In this document: in pieces, positions 1-7,074 of the stretch | Position numbering within the stretch: the first letter of the stretch is position 1 | Layout: each line of letters opens with the position of its first letter | Origin: an uncultured Alphaproteobacteria bacterium | Lineage (GTDB): Bacteria; Pseudomonadota; Alphaproteobacteria; UBA7985; CAJQQZ01 | Direction of reading: 5' to 3' | Length of the DNA: 19,172 bases | NCBI GenBank assembly: GCA_905480445.1 | Contig: CAJQQJ010000288.1 | Coordinates: 1 to 19,172 of the forward strand | Notes under the pieces: generated by a model | Seen by the model: only the letters and a program-made list of their open reading frames with translations | Databases searched by the model: none | Told to the model about the DNA's origin: nothing | Position numbers and translations under genes: made by a program

Positions 1-26
1 TGGCTGACGAAAGGTTTCTGCATGAC

Positions 27-81
27 AAAAGTTACCAAATATTCCAGCCTATGGGAATCCTCTAGTTATGCTGAGGTCTCA
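27..81 (+). repeat. Left copy of 55-bp inverted repeat
   Basis: These 55 bases are identical to the reverse complement of the last 55 bases of the window (19118-19172). The match stops at position 82 and cannot be followed beyond the right end because the window ends there. It lies between the window start and the stop codon of the aminotransferase and contains no gene. The exact length of 55 is a common assembly k-mer size, so an assembly artefact is likelier than a biological terminal repeat. Nothing else is recognisable in 1-112. Confidence 0.95.
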
Positions 82-112
82 AACCCTTAGTCTTTGTTTT
101 CGTTTAGTGCTT

Positions 113-1315
113 TTAGCTCAAATCACCGCAAGCTGTTTGAATGCGGATACAGGCAGCTTCCAAGGCTTCATTGCTGGTCGCATAGGAAATACGGAAGTGT
201 GGGCTCAGGCCAAATGCTTCGCCCTGAACTGCTGCCACCAAGTGATCTTCCAAAAGATAAGCTACGAAATCACTGTCACTTTCGATGATTTTTCCAGACG
301 GTGTCTTCTTACCAATGCAACCGGCCACTGAAGGGTAGACATAGAAAGCGCCTTCAGGTGATTTACAATCGATGCCTTTAGCTTGGTTCAGCATAGAGAC
401 GACCATGTCGCGACGCTCAACGAACTTTTCATTGTGCTTGGCGATGAAATCTTGAGGACCGTTCAAGGCTTCAACCGCTGCTGCTTGAGAGACAGAAGAA
501 GGGTTGGATGTGCTTTGGCTTTGGACTTTGCCCATGGCTTTGATTAGGTCAACTGGGCCGCCAGCATAGCCAATCCGCCATCCTGTCATGCAGTAGGTTT
601 TTGACACACCGTTGATGGTCAAAGTGCGATCTGCGATCGCTGGCTCAACCTCTGCCGGTGTAACAAATTTAAAGTTATCATAAACAAGATGTTCATACAT
701 ATCATCGGTCATAACCCAGACATGAGGATGCTTGATGAGGACATCAGTCAAAGCTTTCATGTCTTCGTGCGAGTAGGCCGCACCCGTTGGGTTTGATGGA
801 GAGTTCATCAACAACCATTTGGTCTTTGGTGTGATTGCGGCTTCCAGCTGCTCAGCCGTCAGTTTGAAATTACTCTCAGGGCCACAAGGCACTGTGACTG
901 GCTCACCGCCAGCCAACAAAACCATGTCAGGGTAGGAAACCCAATAAGGCGCTGGGATGATAACTTCGTCACCTGGATCAAGTGTTGCGACGAAGGCGTT
1001 GTAAATCACTTGCTTGCCGCCAGTACCAACAGTGATGTTCCCGGCTGTGTAATCAAGATTATTGTCGCGCTTGAACTTGTCGACGATGGCGGCCTTGAGC
1101 GTTGGCGTGCCATCAACGGCTGTGTAGCGCGTATCACCAGCGTCTATTGCTGCTTTGGCAGCATTGCGGATATTGAGCGGCGTGTCAAAATCAGGCTCTC
1201 CGGCACCAAGGCCGATGACGTCTTTGCCAGCAGCTTTTAACTCACGGGCTTTATTGGTGACGGCGATAGTAGGAGAAGGTTTGATACGAGATAGGCTCTT
1301 CGCGATGATAGACAT
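113..1315 (-). CDS. aspC: Aspartate aminotransferase (class I/II, PLP-dependent)
   Basis: Cytosolic aminotransferase that moves the amino group between aspartate/glutamate and their 2-oxoacids using PLP. The 400-residue product has the class I fold: N-terminal AVTNKARELKAAG and GLGAGEPDFDTP (about 18-46), an NSPSNPTG motif (171-178), the PLP-binding lysine K239 in NGVSKTYCMTGWRIGY, and a C-terminal carboxylate-binding arginine in GLSPHFRISYATS. The reading frame continues upstream to 1405, but those 30 residues are translated leader containing a GC-rich hairpin. The ATG at 1313-1315 gives the family's usual length and the usual MSIIAKSLSRIKPSPTIAVT start. The ribosome site before it is weak. 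It is divergent from the sulfatase operon, with a promoter-like pair at 1376-1405. The C-terminus is intact. The family call is safe; substrate preference (aspartate, or also aromatic or prephenate) is not decidable from sequence alone. Confidence 0.95.
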   Translation of the reverse strand: MSIIAKSLSRIKPSPTIAVTNKARELKAAGKDVIGLGAGEPDFDTPLNIRNAAKAAIDAGDTRYTAVDGTPTLKAAIVDKFKRDNNLDYTAGNITVGTGGKQVIYNAFVATLDPGDEVIIPAPYWVSYPDMVLLAGGEPVTVPCGPESNFKLTAEQLEAAITPKTKWLLMNSPSNPTGAAYSHEDMKALTDVLIKHPHVWVMTDDMYEHLVYDNFKFVTPAEVEPAIADRTLTINGVSKTYCMTGWRIGYAGGPVDLIKAMGKVQSQSTSNPSSVSQAAAVEALNGPQDFIAKHNEKFVERRDMVVSMLNQAKGIDCKSPEGAFYVYPSVAGCIGKKTPSGKIIESDSDFVAYLLEDHLVAAVQGEAFGLSPHFRISYATSNEALEAACIRIQTACGDLS

Positions 1316-1333
1316 TGATTTGTTTCTTGCATG

Positions 1334-1364
1334 AAAAAGGGGTTCGGGCCTCTCCGTCGGCCCG
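1334..1364 (-). terminator. Terminator-like hairpin in aspC leader
   Basis: On the minus strand CGGGCC and GGCCCG form a perfect 6-bp GC stem (1345-1350 with 1359-1364, 8-nt loop), followed by AACCCC and a run of five T (1338-1334). It sits about 20-50 nt before the aspC start codon and after the predicted promoter, where an attenuator would lie. No alternative antiterminator stem was identified, so regulation is inference. Confidence 0.4.
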
Positions 1365-1375
1365 CGAGACAGGGT

Positions 1376-1405
1376 CTTATAGAGCCATTCTATTAAAGGG
1401 TTCAA
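1376..1405 (-). promoter_or_regulatory. Putative sigma-70-like promoter of aspC
   Basis: On the minus strand TTGAAC (1405-1400) and TATAAG (1381-1376) are separated by 18 bases. Transcription would begin near 1369, giving a leader of about 55 nt made up mostly of the hairpin at 1345-1364. This is motif matching by eye. Confidence 0.35.
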
Positions 1406-1448
1406 GGGCGACCAAGAAAAAGGCGATGTTCAACACTTGTTTTTGCTT

Positions 1449-1469
1449 GGTGTCTTGGCTCAGAACACC
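1449..1469. promoter_or_regulatory. Inverted repeat GGTGT-N11-ACACC between aspC and sulfatase
   Basis: Perfect 5-bp arms (1449-1453 and 1465-1469) separated by 11 bases lie 35 bp before the sulfatase start in the divergent intergenic region. The spacing suits a dimeric regulator, but arms this short can occur by chance and no regulator gene is adjacent. Confidence 0.2.
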
Positions 1470-1504
1470 TTAATCTTCGGCTGAAGAGTTACAGGAGTGT
1501 GACA

Positions 1505-2977
1505 ATGGCCAAAAAACCAAACATCGTTTTGATCTTCGTCGACAATCAACCCGCAAAGATGTTGGGTTGCGCCGGCAATGATGAGGTACATACGCCCAAT
1601 CTTGACAAGTTGGCATCAGAAGGGGTCCGGTTTTCAGAAGCTTTTTGTCCTAATGCCATGTGTTCGCCTTGTAGAGCATCTGTTTTAACCGGTTTGATGC
1701 CGTCGCAGCATGGCATTCATACTTGGTTGGATGACGAGGCGATTGCTTCTTGGCCTGAAAACTGGAACGCTATCGAAGAATTCGAAACCCTTCCTGAGCT
1801 CTTGAGCGATGCTTCCTATGACACTGCTTTGGTGGGAAAGTATCATTTAGGGATGGCTGAAGAGCCCCAAAACGGCTTCAAGCATTGGGTGACCATGCAG
1901 ATTGGCCACGTCTTGTCTTTCTATGACAATAAAATGATCGAGAATGGCAAGCGGTTTACTCATCCTGGTCACTCGGTAGAATTTTTCACCGAAAAAGCAG
2001 TGGATTTTATCACAGCTCACAATGACGCTGAGAATGATCCCTATTTCCTCTTTTTGACCTATCCAGCACCTTACGGCCATTGGCCGTCAATCCAAGGGGA
2101 ACCAACAAACCATTTCAAAGATCAATATAAAGACACTGCCTTTCATTCGGTACCGAGAGAAGCTGTCAGCAAGGAGTTGGTTGATTGGATTTTGTTGCGC
2201 CACAAGAAGGCCTACGTGGAGGAATTTGAGTTCTATTCCGATTTACTACGTGTTCCCAACGATCTGCCGACCCTTAGAAATTACTATTCCCAAATGAGTA
2301 TGGTGGATGAAGGCGTTGGCAAAGTGTTGAGCGCGATAGATCAATCAAGCCAGGGAGACAACACGCTTGTCATCTATACATCTGATCACGGCATGTCTTT
2401 GGGTGAACATGGTTTTTGGGGCCACGGCGAAGACACTTGGCCATCGAATACGCACCGCGAGGCGAACAATATTCCCTTAATTGTTCGCCCGCCAACTTCG
2501 ACCCAGTCTGGCCAAGTTCGCGAAAGTTTGGTTCATACAACAGATATTTTTGCGACGGTCCTAGATTACGCTGGTCTCGAACAGCCCGCCGAACACCCCA
2601 GCCCTGCAAAAAGTCTTAAGCCGTTGATTGAGGGGAATTCGCTTGATTGGGAGAATTGCCTTTTCATAGAGCAGGAAGAGACAAGATCCGTCCGAACCAA
2701 AAACTGGCTGTTCATGAAAAGATTTGGACCGACTGACTACGCTCTCAAGAATTCTTTGTACGATTTACGCAATGACCCAGATGAACGAATAGACCTTGCT
2801 GAAAGTAAGCAACACACGGAAATTGCTGAAGAGCTTTCTCAGAAGATCGATGAATTTTTCGCTGTGCATTCAAACCCACGCTGGAACTTGTGGCAGGGGG
2901 GCTCAGTTAAGTCGAACTCGACCCGGCCCTTTTTCTGGCAAGACATTTGGGGCGAAGATTGGACTCCATCTTACTGA
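1505..2977 (+). CDS. Sulfatase (cysteine-type, alkaline phosphatase superfamily)
   Basis: Hydrolase of sulfate esters, or possibly phosphonate or phosphate esters. The 490-residue protein begins with the beta-strand KPNIVLIFVDNQ and has the formylglycine signature C53-S-P-C-R57 followed by ASVLTG. It also has GKYHLG (the usual GK.H.G motif) and the late metal-site segment YTSDHGMSLGEHG. C53 would be converted to formylglycine. Where many sulfatases have two adjacent aspartates at the first metal site, this one has D13-N14. AGGAG at 1493-1497 sits seven bases before the ATG at 1505; a GTG two codons upstream (1499) is too close to that ribosome site. There is no signal peptide, so it is probably cytosolic. 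It is followed after 19 bp by the isomerase-like gene, likely in one transcript. No formylglycine-generating enzyme gene is in view. The architecture resembles choline-sulfatase or phosphonate monoester hydrolase relatives; the substrate is unknown. Confidence 0.9.
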   Translation: MAKKPNIVLIFVDNQPAKMLGCAGNDEVHTPNLDKLASEGVRFSEAFCPNAMCSPCRASVLTGLMPSQHGIHTWLDDEAIASWPENWNAIEEFETLPELLSDASYDTALVGKYHLGMAEEPQNGFKHWVTMQIGHVLSFYDNKMIENGKRFTHPGHSVEFFTEKAVDFITAHNDAENDPYFLFLTYPAPYGHWPSIQGEPTNHFKDQYKDTAFHSVPREAVSKELVDWILLRHKKAYVEEFEFYSDLLRVPNDLPTLRNYYSQMSMVDEGVGKVLSAIDQSSQGDNTLVIYTSDHGMSLGEHGFWGHGEDTWPSNTHREANNIPLIVRPPTSTQSGQVRESLVHTTDIFATVLDYAGLEQPAEHPSPAKSLKPLIEGNSLDWENCLFIEQEETRSVRTKNWLFMKRFGPTDYALKNSLYDLRNDPDERIDLAESKQHTEIAEELSQKIDEFFAVHSNPRWNLWQGGSVKSNSTRPFFWQDIWGEDWTPSY

Positions 2978-2996
2978 ACCCCTAAAGGAGGACTAA

Positions 2997-3626
2997 ATGA
3001 AACAAGCTGATTGGTATTTCGACTTCATCTCGCCCTTTGCTTACCTTCAATTCACAAGACTGAAGGAATTCGAAGGTGAGCTGGAGATCACTCCGATCCC
3101 AATCGTGTTTGGAGTACTGCTGAAACATTGGGGGCAGCTGGGTCCGGCTGAAATTGAACCCAAACGAGCCTTCACTTACCGTATGACACAATGGCAAGCT
3201 GACCGAGCTGGTATTCCTTTTAAAATGCCGCCGATGCACCCCTTTAATCCCTTGCCAGCCCTTAGACTTTGTCTGGCAGCTGGCGTATCAACAGAGAATA
3301 TTGCGGCTGTTTGGGATGTGATTTTTGGACAAGGTCTGCAGGCCGATGCGCCGGAAGCCGTGATGGCTATGGCGTCGGCTTTAGGCATCGATGATCCTCA
3401 GGTGGCGATGGCAGATGAGACTGTCAAAAGTCAGTTGCGCAGGAACACAGAGAAAGCTGTGGCGAACAAGATTTATGGCGTGCCGACCTTCCTTATCGAT
3501 GGTGAATCTTTTTGGGGTGTCGATGCCACTGACATGGTGAAGGATTACTTGAGCAATCCAGGATTGTTTGAAACAACAGAAATGCAGCGCATCTCCAACA
3601 TGCCAATGGGCATAAGTCGGAAATGA
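2997..3626 (+). CDS. 2-hydroxychromene-2-carboxylate isomerase-like (DsbA/GST-kappa fold)
   Basis: Member of the DsbA-fold, glutathione-dependent isomerase family typified by NahD of naphthalene degradation. The 209-residue protein starts with YFDFISPFAYL, in which S12 matches the active-site serine of the family. It continues with a helical insertion (about 60-140) and ends the thioredoxin fold with NKIYGVPTFLIDGESFWGVD, including the cis-proline VP motif. There is a strong ribosome site (AAAGGAGG at 2984-2991). The 19-bp gap to the sulfatase suggests co-transcription, so the two may act on one sulfated aromatic or related substrate; that link is inference. Related proteins also act as general disulfide or GST-kappa-like oxidoreductases, so the isomerase name is a family label. 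No other aromatic degradation genes lie alongside. Confidence 0.85.
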   Translation: MKQADWYFDFISPFAYLQFTRLKEFEGELEITPIPIVFGVLLKHWGQLGPAEIEPKRAFTYRMTQWQADRAGIPFKMPPMHPFNPLPALRLCLAAGVSTENIAAVWDVIFGQGLQADAPEAVMAMASALGIDDPQVAMADETVKSQLRRNTEKAVANKIYGVPTFLIDGESFWGVDATDMVKDYLSNPGLFETTEMQRISNMPMGISRK

Positions 3627-3646
3627 CACTGCACTAGGGGTGGTGA

Positions 3647-4069
3647 TTATCGACTCGCTGCCTTGAGCGACTTCTTATGCAGAATCAAGATAACCAGTAA
3701 GATTATCGGAAAGACGAGCTCGACTGCGATTGGAACATAGAATTGCGGTAATGGACCGAACTCCGCAAAAGCCAAGAGCCTAACAATGCCACCGAGAAAA
3801 ATGGCTTCGAGACCAAGTTGAACGAGATCTAGTTTGGTGTGAATAAAAATCGTTCCGACCAAAAGACCAAGCCCGACAATGAGCCAGATCGCTGCCAAAA
3901 ACCGGAAGTCATTGTCGAAAGCTGGGAGTACGCCTGCGTTGGCGACGGCGACAGCCGCTTCGCCAAGTTTACCGCTGGCCCCTTGGTAGATCATTTTGGC
4001 ACCGGTAATCAGTGCGATAAGACCGAACAGGCCGCTACCGATGCGCAAAACAGTAAGTTTGATGTTCAT
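3647..4069 (-). CDS. DUF4345-family four-helix membrane protein
   Basis: Small inner-membrane protein of 140 residues with four apparent hydrophobic segments: about residues 9-28, 55-78, 83-102 and 108-130. It ends in a basic tail (HKKSLKAASR). The pattern and the motif around FDNDFRFLAAIWLIVGLGLL match the DUF4345 family, whose function is not known. AAGGA lies 10 bases before the ATG. It is downstream of the haloalkane dehalogenase gene on the same strand (64-bp gap) and convergent with the isomerase-like gene 20 bp away. Co-transcription with the dehalogenase is likely but a shared function is not shown. Confidence 0.75.
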   Translation of the reverse strand: MNIKLTVLRIGSGLFGLIALITGAKMIYQGASGKLGEAAVAVANAGVLPAFDNDFRFLAAIWLIVGLGLLVGTIFIHTKLDLVQLGLEAIFLGGIVRLLAFAEFGPLPQFYVPIAVELVFPIILLVILILHKKSLKAASR

Positions 4070-4133
4070 AAAGAAAAGTCCTTGAAAAGAAGTGGAATGC
4101 GAGATGTCGGTGATGAAGAGCGACTTTCGTTGA

Positions 4134-5084
4134 TCAAACTCTGGTTAACCACTCAGCCAGCGCCTGGCCGATCTCGTCAGAGTAGTCTTCTTGTAAGAAA
4201 TGATGCCCCTTGCCGAGATAGATACTTTCCAGGTTTGGCAGCGTTTGTTTCAACATTTCGGCCAGCTGCATTGGAATGATTGCACCGGGGTCAACGTGGA
4301 ACATCAGCTTTGGAATTTCTGCTGTAAGCAACCATTCGCTGTTCGCCTTCACAATTTCGTGGACGTCGGCTGGTTCTCCTCCAACAGGGATTTCACGTGG
4401 CCATTTAAGCACTGGCTTACGGCTTTCAGGAGTTGGGAAAGGTCGCCTGTATTCTGCCATCACTTCGTCTGAAAGGGGTTGATTCGCTCCTTGCTGGCCC
4501 AAGAAAACATCGATGAAGAAGTTTTTGTTCAAGATCATCTCTTCACCCACACCAGGTGTTTTGATGCCTCTCAAGAAATCTTCGAAGGGGCCGAGAGCCT
4601 CGTAGGATGGGATTGGATGAAAGGGCGGTGCCATGGCTTCCATGAAGGCAATGGCTGAAACACGTTCCGGTCTGGTCCGTGCATAATGCCAGCCCGTGGC
4701 CGAGCCCCAATCATGGATCACTAAGACTGCATCTTCCAAGTCTAGCTCGTCCAAAAGCGCATGGAGGTGGTCAGCCTGATCAGCGTAAGAATAATCGATA
4801 TCTGGTTGCTCACTGTCACCGAAACCGATGAGGTCAGGCGCAATCGCACGATGAGTCCCACTCACGTGTGGAATTATATTGCGCCACAAAAAAGAGGAGG
4901 TTGGATTACCGTGAAGAAAGACGACAGGTCTGCCGCTGCCTTGATCAACGTAAGCCATCTTATGGCCCAAGATGTTGCGGTATGACTTAGCCATCGGCTT
5001 GTCGGTCGCGAGAGCAGTGAAAGTCGGTATGCTTGAAAGGGCTGTCGCTGCAGCTGTGGTTTGAAGGAAAGTTCTACGTAGCAT
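4134..5084 (-). CDS. Haloalkane dehalogenase-like alpha/beta hydrolase with Tat-type signal
   Basis: Alpha/beta hydrolase of the haloalkane dehalogenase family, which replaces a carbon-bound halogen with hydroxyl using water. The 316-residue protein has HGNPTSSFLW with N60 as a halide-stabilising residue. VIHDWGSATGWH supplies the nucleophile D125 and the second halide residue W126, E149 in FMEAMAPP is the likely acid, and H295 in GHHFLQED is the catalytic base. This asparagine/tryptophan and Asp-Glu-His arrangement corresponds to the HLD-II (DhaA/LinB) subfamily. The N-terminus is extended by MLRRTFLQTTAAATALSS...ALA, a twin-arginine-like signal peptide that suggests periplasmic location. 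GGAG lies seven bases upstream of the ATG. It is divergent from the LysR gene, which may control it. True dehalogenase activity is likely but not certain, since relatives with other hydrolytic activities exist. Confidence 0.88.
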   Translation of the reverse strand: MLRRTFLQTTAAATALSSIPTFTALATDKPMAKSYRNILGHKMAYVDQGSGRPVVFLHGNPTSSFLWRNIIPHVSGTHRAIAPDLIGFGDSEQPDIDYSYADQADHLHALLDELDLEDAVLVIHDWGSATGWHYARTRPERVSAIAFMEAMAPPFHPIPSYEALGPFEDFLRGIKTPGVGEEMILNKNFFIDVFLGQQGANQPLSDEVMAEYRRPFPTPESRKPVLKWPREIPVGGEPADVHEIVKANSEWLLTAEIPKLMFHVDPGAIIPMQLAEMLKQTLPNLESIYLGKGHHFLQEDYSDEIGQALAEWLTRV

Positions 5085-5155
5085 TGACGTCTCCGTTGAT
5101 GATGAGCTTGCATCAAAGCTATGGATAAAAAATGATCCACGAAACTTTCAATCTG

Positions 5156-5168
5156 ACCCATGATGGGT
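5156..5168. promoter_or_regulatory. Palindrome ACCCAT-G-ATGGGT between dehalogenase and LysR genes
   Basis: A 13-bp sequence with perfect 6-bp arms around a central G lies in the divergent region, 47 bp before the LysR start and about 70 bp before the dehalogenase start. It is in the right place for a LysR-type operator acting on both genes. There is no experimental or comparative support here. Confidence 0.35.
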
Positions 5169-5214
5169 TATTATTGAGCCACGTGAAATTTGTTTTTTGA
5201 GCTAATAGGGATTG

Positions 5215-6111
5215 ATGAACACATTAGACTGGGAACAAATGCCCTACTTCTTGGCCATAGCGAGATCAGGGAGTTTACGTGCCGCTGCTGAGCAGTTATC
5301 CGCAACGCATGGTACTGTGAATCGCCATCTTGTCGCTCTCGAAGCTGCTTATGGTGTTCAATTGTTTCGACGCTCAAGAAGCGGGTTAGAGCTAACAGCG
5401 GCGGGTGAGGCTTTGCTTCCAATTGCTGAAGAAGCTGAAACTCTGTTTTTGGGAGCCCGTCGCCGGCTCCAGGGATTAGATCGCCAAGAGACAGGTGTTG
5501 TTCGGTTTTCACTTACCGGCACTATGGCTTATGAAATTGTTTCACCAATTCTAGTCAAGTTTATTGAGACCTTTCCAGAGATTGATTTGGAAGTCGTTGT
5601 TAGTGATCGCTTTGAGGATATCAACCGGTTCGAGACTGATGTCTCATTGCGGTTTGCGCATACAGTTACCGAAGACGTCGTCGCTAGAAAACTTTTCCCA
5701 ATGGCCTTAGTTCCACTCGCCAGTCAATCATACTTGGACCGCTATTGGAGCGACGCCGGGAAGCAAGGAGAGGGGCTGCATTGGATCGGTTGGGATGAAA
5801 TCAATCGCAGTCCAGATTGGCTGAGCAACAGCGTTTTTCCACGCGCCGAAGTTAGACATGCCTCCACCGATCATGTCTTTCAGCTTTCGCTCACACGCCG
5901 TGGGTTTGGCATGATCAGTACATCAGTCTACTTTGAAGATCTTTATCCCGAGCTGGTTCGTCTGCCTGGCACGAAGCCAGCGCTGGAGCGGTCACTTTGG
6001 ATCTTGTTGCATTCGGACTTAAGGCGTACCACGAGAGTCCGTCGCTTCGTCGACTTCCTCGCTGAGGAGCTGATTAAGTTGAAGCCAAAGCTACAGGGGG
6101 ATTACCTTTAG
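5215..6111 (+). CDS. LysR-family transcriptional regulator
   Basis: DNA-binding regulator of 298 residues, the normal LysR length. The N-terminal winged helix-turn-helix spans about residues 5-65: LDWEQMPYFLAIARSGSLRAAAEQLSATHGTVNRHLVALE, then LFRRSRSGLELTAAGEALL. A linker helix rich in E and R leads to the effector-binding domain (about 90-295) that begins TGVVRFSLTGTMAYEIVSPIL. A TTG three bases upstream (5212) is in frame, but the ATG at 5215 fits better with AGGG at 5207-5210, although the spacing is short. It is divergent from the dehalogenase-DUF4345 pair, the classical LysR target arrangement. Its stop codon overlaps the convergent SRPBCC gene by 4 bp. The effector is unknown; a haloalkane or its alcohol product is a guess from context. 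Confidence 0.92.
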   Translation: MNTLDWEQMPYFLAIARSGSLRAAAEQLSATHGTVNRHLVALEAAYGVQLFRRSRSGLELTAAGEALLPIAEEAETLFLGARRRLQGLDRQETGVVRFSLTGTMAYEIVSPILVKFIETFPEIDLEVVVSDRFEDINRFETDVSLRFAHTVTEDVVARKLFPMALVPLASQSYLDRYWSDAGKQGEGLHWIGWDEINRSPDWLSNSVFPRAEVRHASTDHVFQLSLTRRGFGMISTSVYFEDLYPELVRLPGTKPALERSLWILLHSDLRRTTRVRRFVDFLAEELIKLKPKLQGDYL

Positions 6112-6581
6112 CTGGCTAATATTCCCGGCAGGTTCTCCAAGCACTTAGCCCACCCGTTGCCAACATTACCCTGGGCCTCTCCTGATTGGATGCCCTCGTG
6201 TTTGATGTTTATGCGGGTTTGTTCGCCTGCCGAGGCTTCAAAATCAACAGTGACTTTGGAAAAGGATGTTGCTTCTTGAGTACCATCAGCTTTTTCGATC
6301 AAATAGCTCCAGGTGAAGACAAGACGCTCGTTACGGCTGATTTCAAGATAGTGACCTGTGAAAGCTGTTGTTTGTTCTTGGTCACGGCTCAAAACAAACT
6401 TCCAGGCTCCACCGACTTTCAGATCGATTTCGGCTTCCTGGACTGCGCCGGGCTGATAGCCAAACCAGACCTTGATTTGATCGGGTTCAGTCCATGCATT
6501 GAACACGCGAGAAAGTGGGGCATCAAAAACGCGGTCCATTAGAATGGGCTTGGTCGCTTCGCTAGGTGGAATATAATTCAT
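6108..6581 (-). CDS. SRPBCC (AHSA1-like) domain protein
   Basis: A 157-residue single-domain protein of the START/Bet v1-like superfamily in the AHSA1 branch. It shows the usual opening VFDAPLSRVFNAWTEPDQIKVWFG, the middle GGAWKFVLSRDQ, the ...GHYLEISRNERLVFTWSY strand pair, and a C-terminal GNGWAKCLENLPGIL helix. Such proteins form a hydrophobic ligand pocket; in this genomic setting their ligand is usually unknown. The ATG overlaps the stop of the upstream ArsR gene as ATGA (6578-6581), implying translational coupling. Its stop overlaps the convergent LysR stop. The ArsR plus SRPBCC pairing is a recurrent arrangement in proteobacteria. Function beyond family membership is not assigned. Confidence 0.88.
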   Translation of the reverse strand: MNYIPPSEATKPILMDRVFDAPLSRVFNAWTEPDQIKVWFGYQPGAVQEAEIDLKVGGAWKFVLSRDQEQTTAFTGHYLEISRNERLVFTWSYLIEKADGTQEATSFSKVTVDFEASAGEQTRINIKHEGIQSGEAQGNVGNGWAKCLENLPGILAS

Positions 6582-6916
6582 GACAACTTCTCTGGTGACT
6601 TTTCAGTGAGATGGTCTGCGAGAGAGGACATTTGTGTTTCCCAGAAGGACTGATAGAAGCCAAGCCAATCAAATGCTTGTTTCATCGTTGATGTCTGCAA
6701 TCGGCAGTGCCTGGTGCGGCCTCTTTTTTCGACAACGACGATGCCAGCCGCCGACAAGGCCTGAACATGCTTGGTCACAGCCGTCTGAGAAATGTCAAAA
6801 GGCTCTGCTAACTTGCTGAGTGCCGTTTCACCTTGTGCCAAACGAGCAACAATCGCTCTGCGCTTAGGATCGGCTAGGGCCGAGAATGTCGTGTCTAGTA
6901 GCTCTTTTGAACGCAT
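6578..6916 (-). CDS. ArsR-family winged-helix repressor
   Basis: A 112-residue ArsR/SmtB-type regulator: LDTTFSALADPKRRAIVARLAQGETALSKLAEPFDISQTAVTKHVQALSAAGIVVVEKRGRTRHCRL covers the winged helix-turn-helix at about residues 6-75. The recognition helix is SQTAVTKHVQAL. The C-terminal KQAFDWLGFYQSFWETQMSSLADHL helix is typical of the non-metal ArsR branch that travels with SRPBCC genes. No ELCV(C/G)D metal-binding cysteine motif is present, so it probably senses something other than heavy metals or responds to an organic ligand. It is divergent from the glutathione transferase gene and is translated together with the SRPBCC gene. It likely autoregulates through the palindrome at 6976-6995. 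Confidence 0.9.
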   Translation of the reverse strand: MRSKELLDTTFSALADPKRRAIVARLAQGETALSKLAEPFDISQTAVTKHVQALSAAGIVVVEKRGRTRHCRLQTSTMKQAFDWLGFYQSFWETQMSSLADHLTEKSPEKLS

Positions 6917-6975
6917 TTCGCTTGCTCAACTGAATGGTTGATTGTTGGTAGCTTTTTGGCAGGGGATAAAATAAT

Positions 6976-6995
6976 AGTCAACCAATTGGTCGACT
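6976..6995. promoter_or_regulatory. 20-bp palindromic operator candidate for ArsR
   Basis: The sequence AGTC(A)ACCAATTGGT(C)GACT is a palindrome with only one mismatched pair (positions 5 and 16). It lies in the 158-bp region between the ArsR-SRPBCC and glutathione transferase genes. Size, symmetry and place fit a dimeric winged-helix repressor controlling both directions. Confidence 0.6.
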
Positions 6996-7074
6996 TTGAC
7001 GAAACGATGGACAGGAGAACGTCCTGAAATATGGGCCCCAATTGTAAGGCTTTGAAACATCGAAAGGAACAAGG

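Noticed and set aside
1316..1405. Thirty extra N-terminal residues on the aspartate aminotransferase
   Set aside because: The extension translates the leader with its GC hairpin; the internal ATG at 1313-1315 gives the family length and N-terminus.
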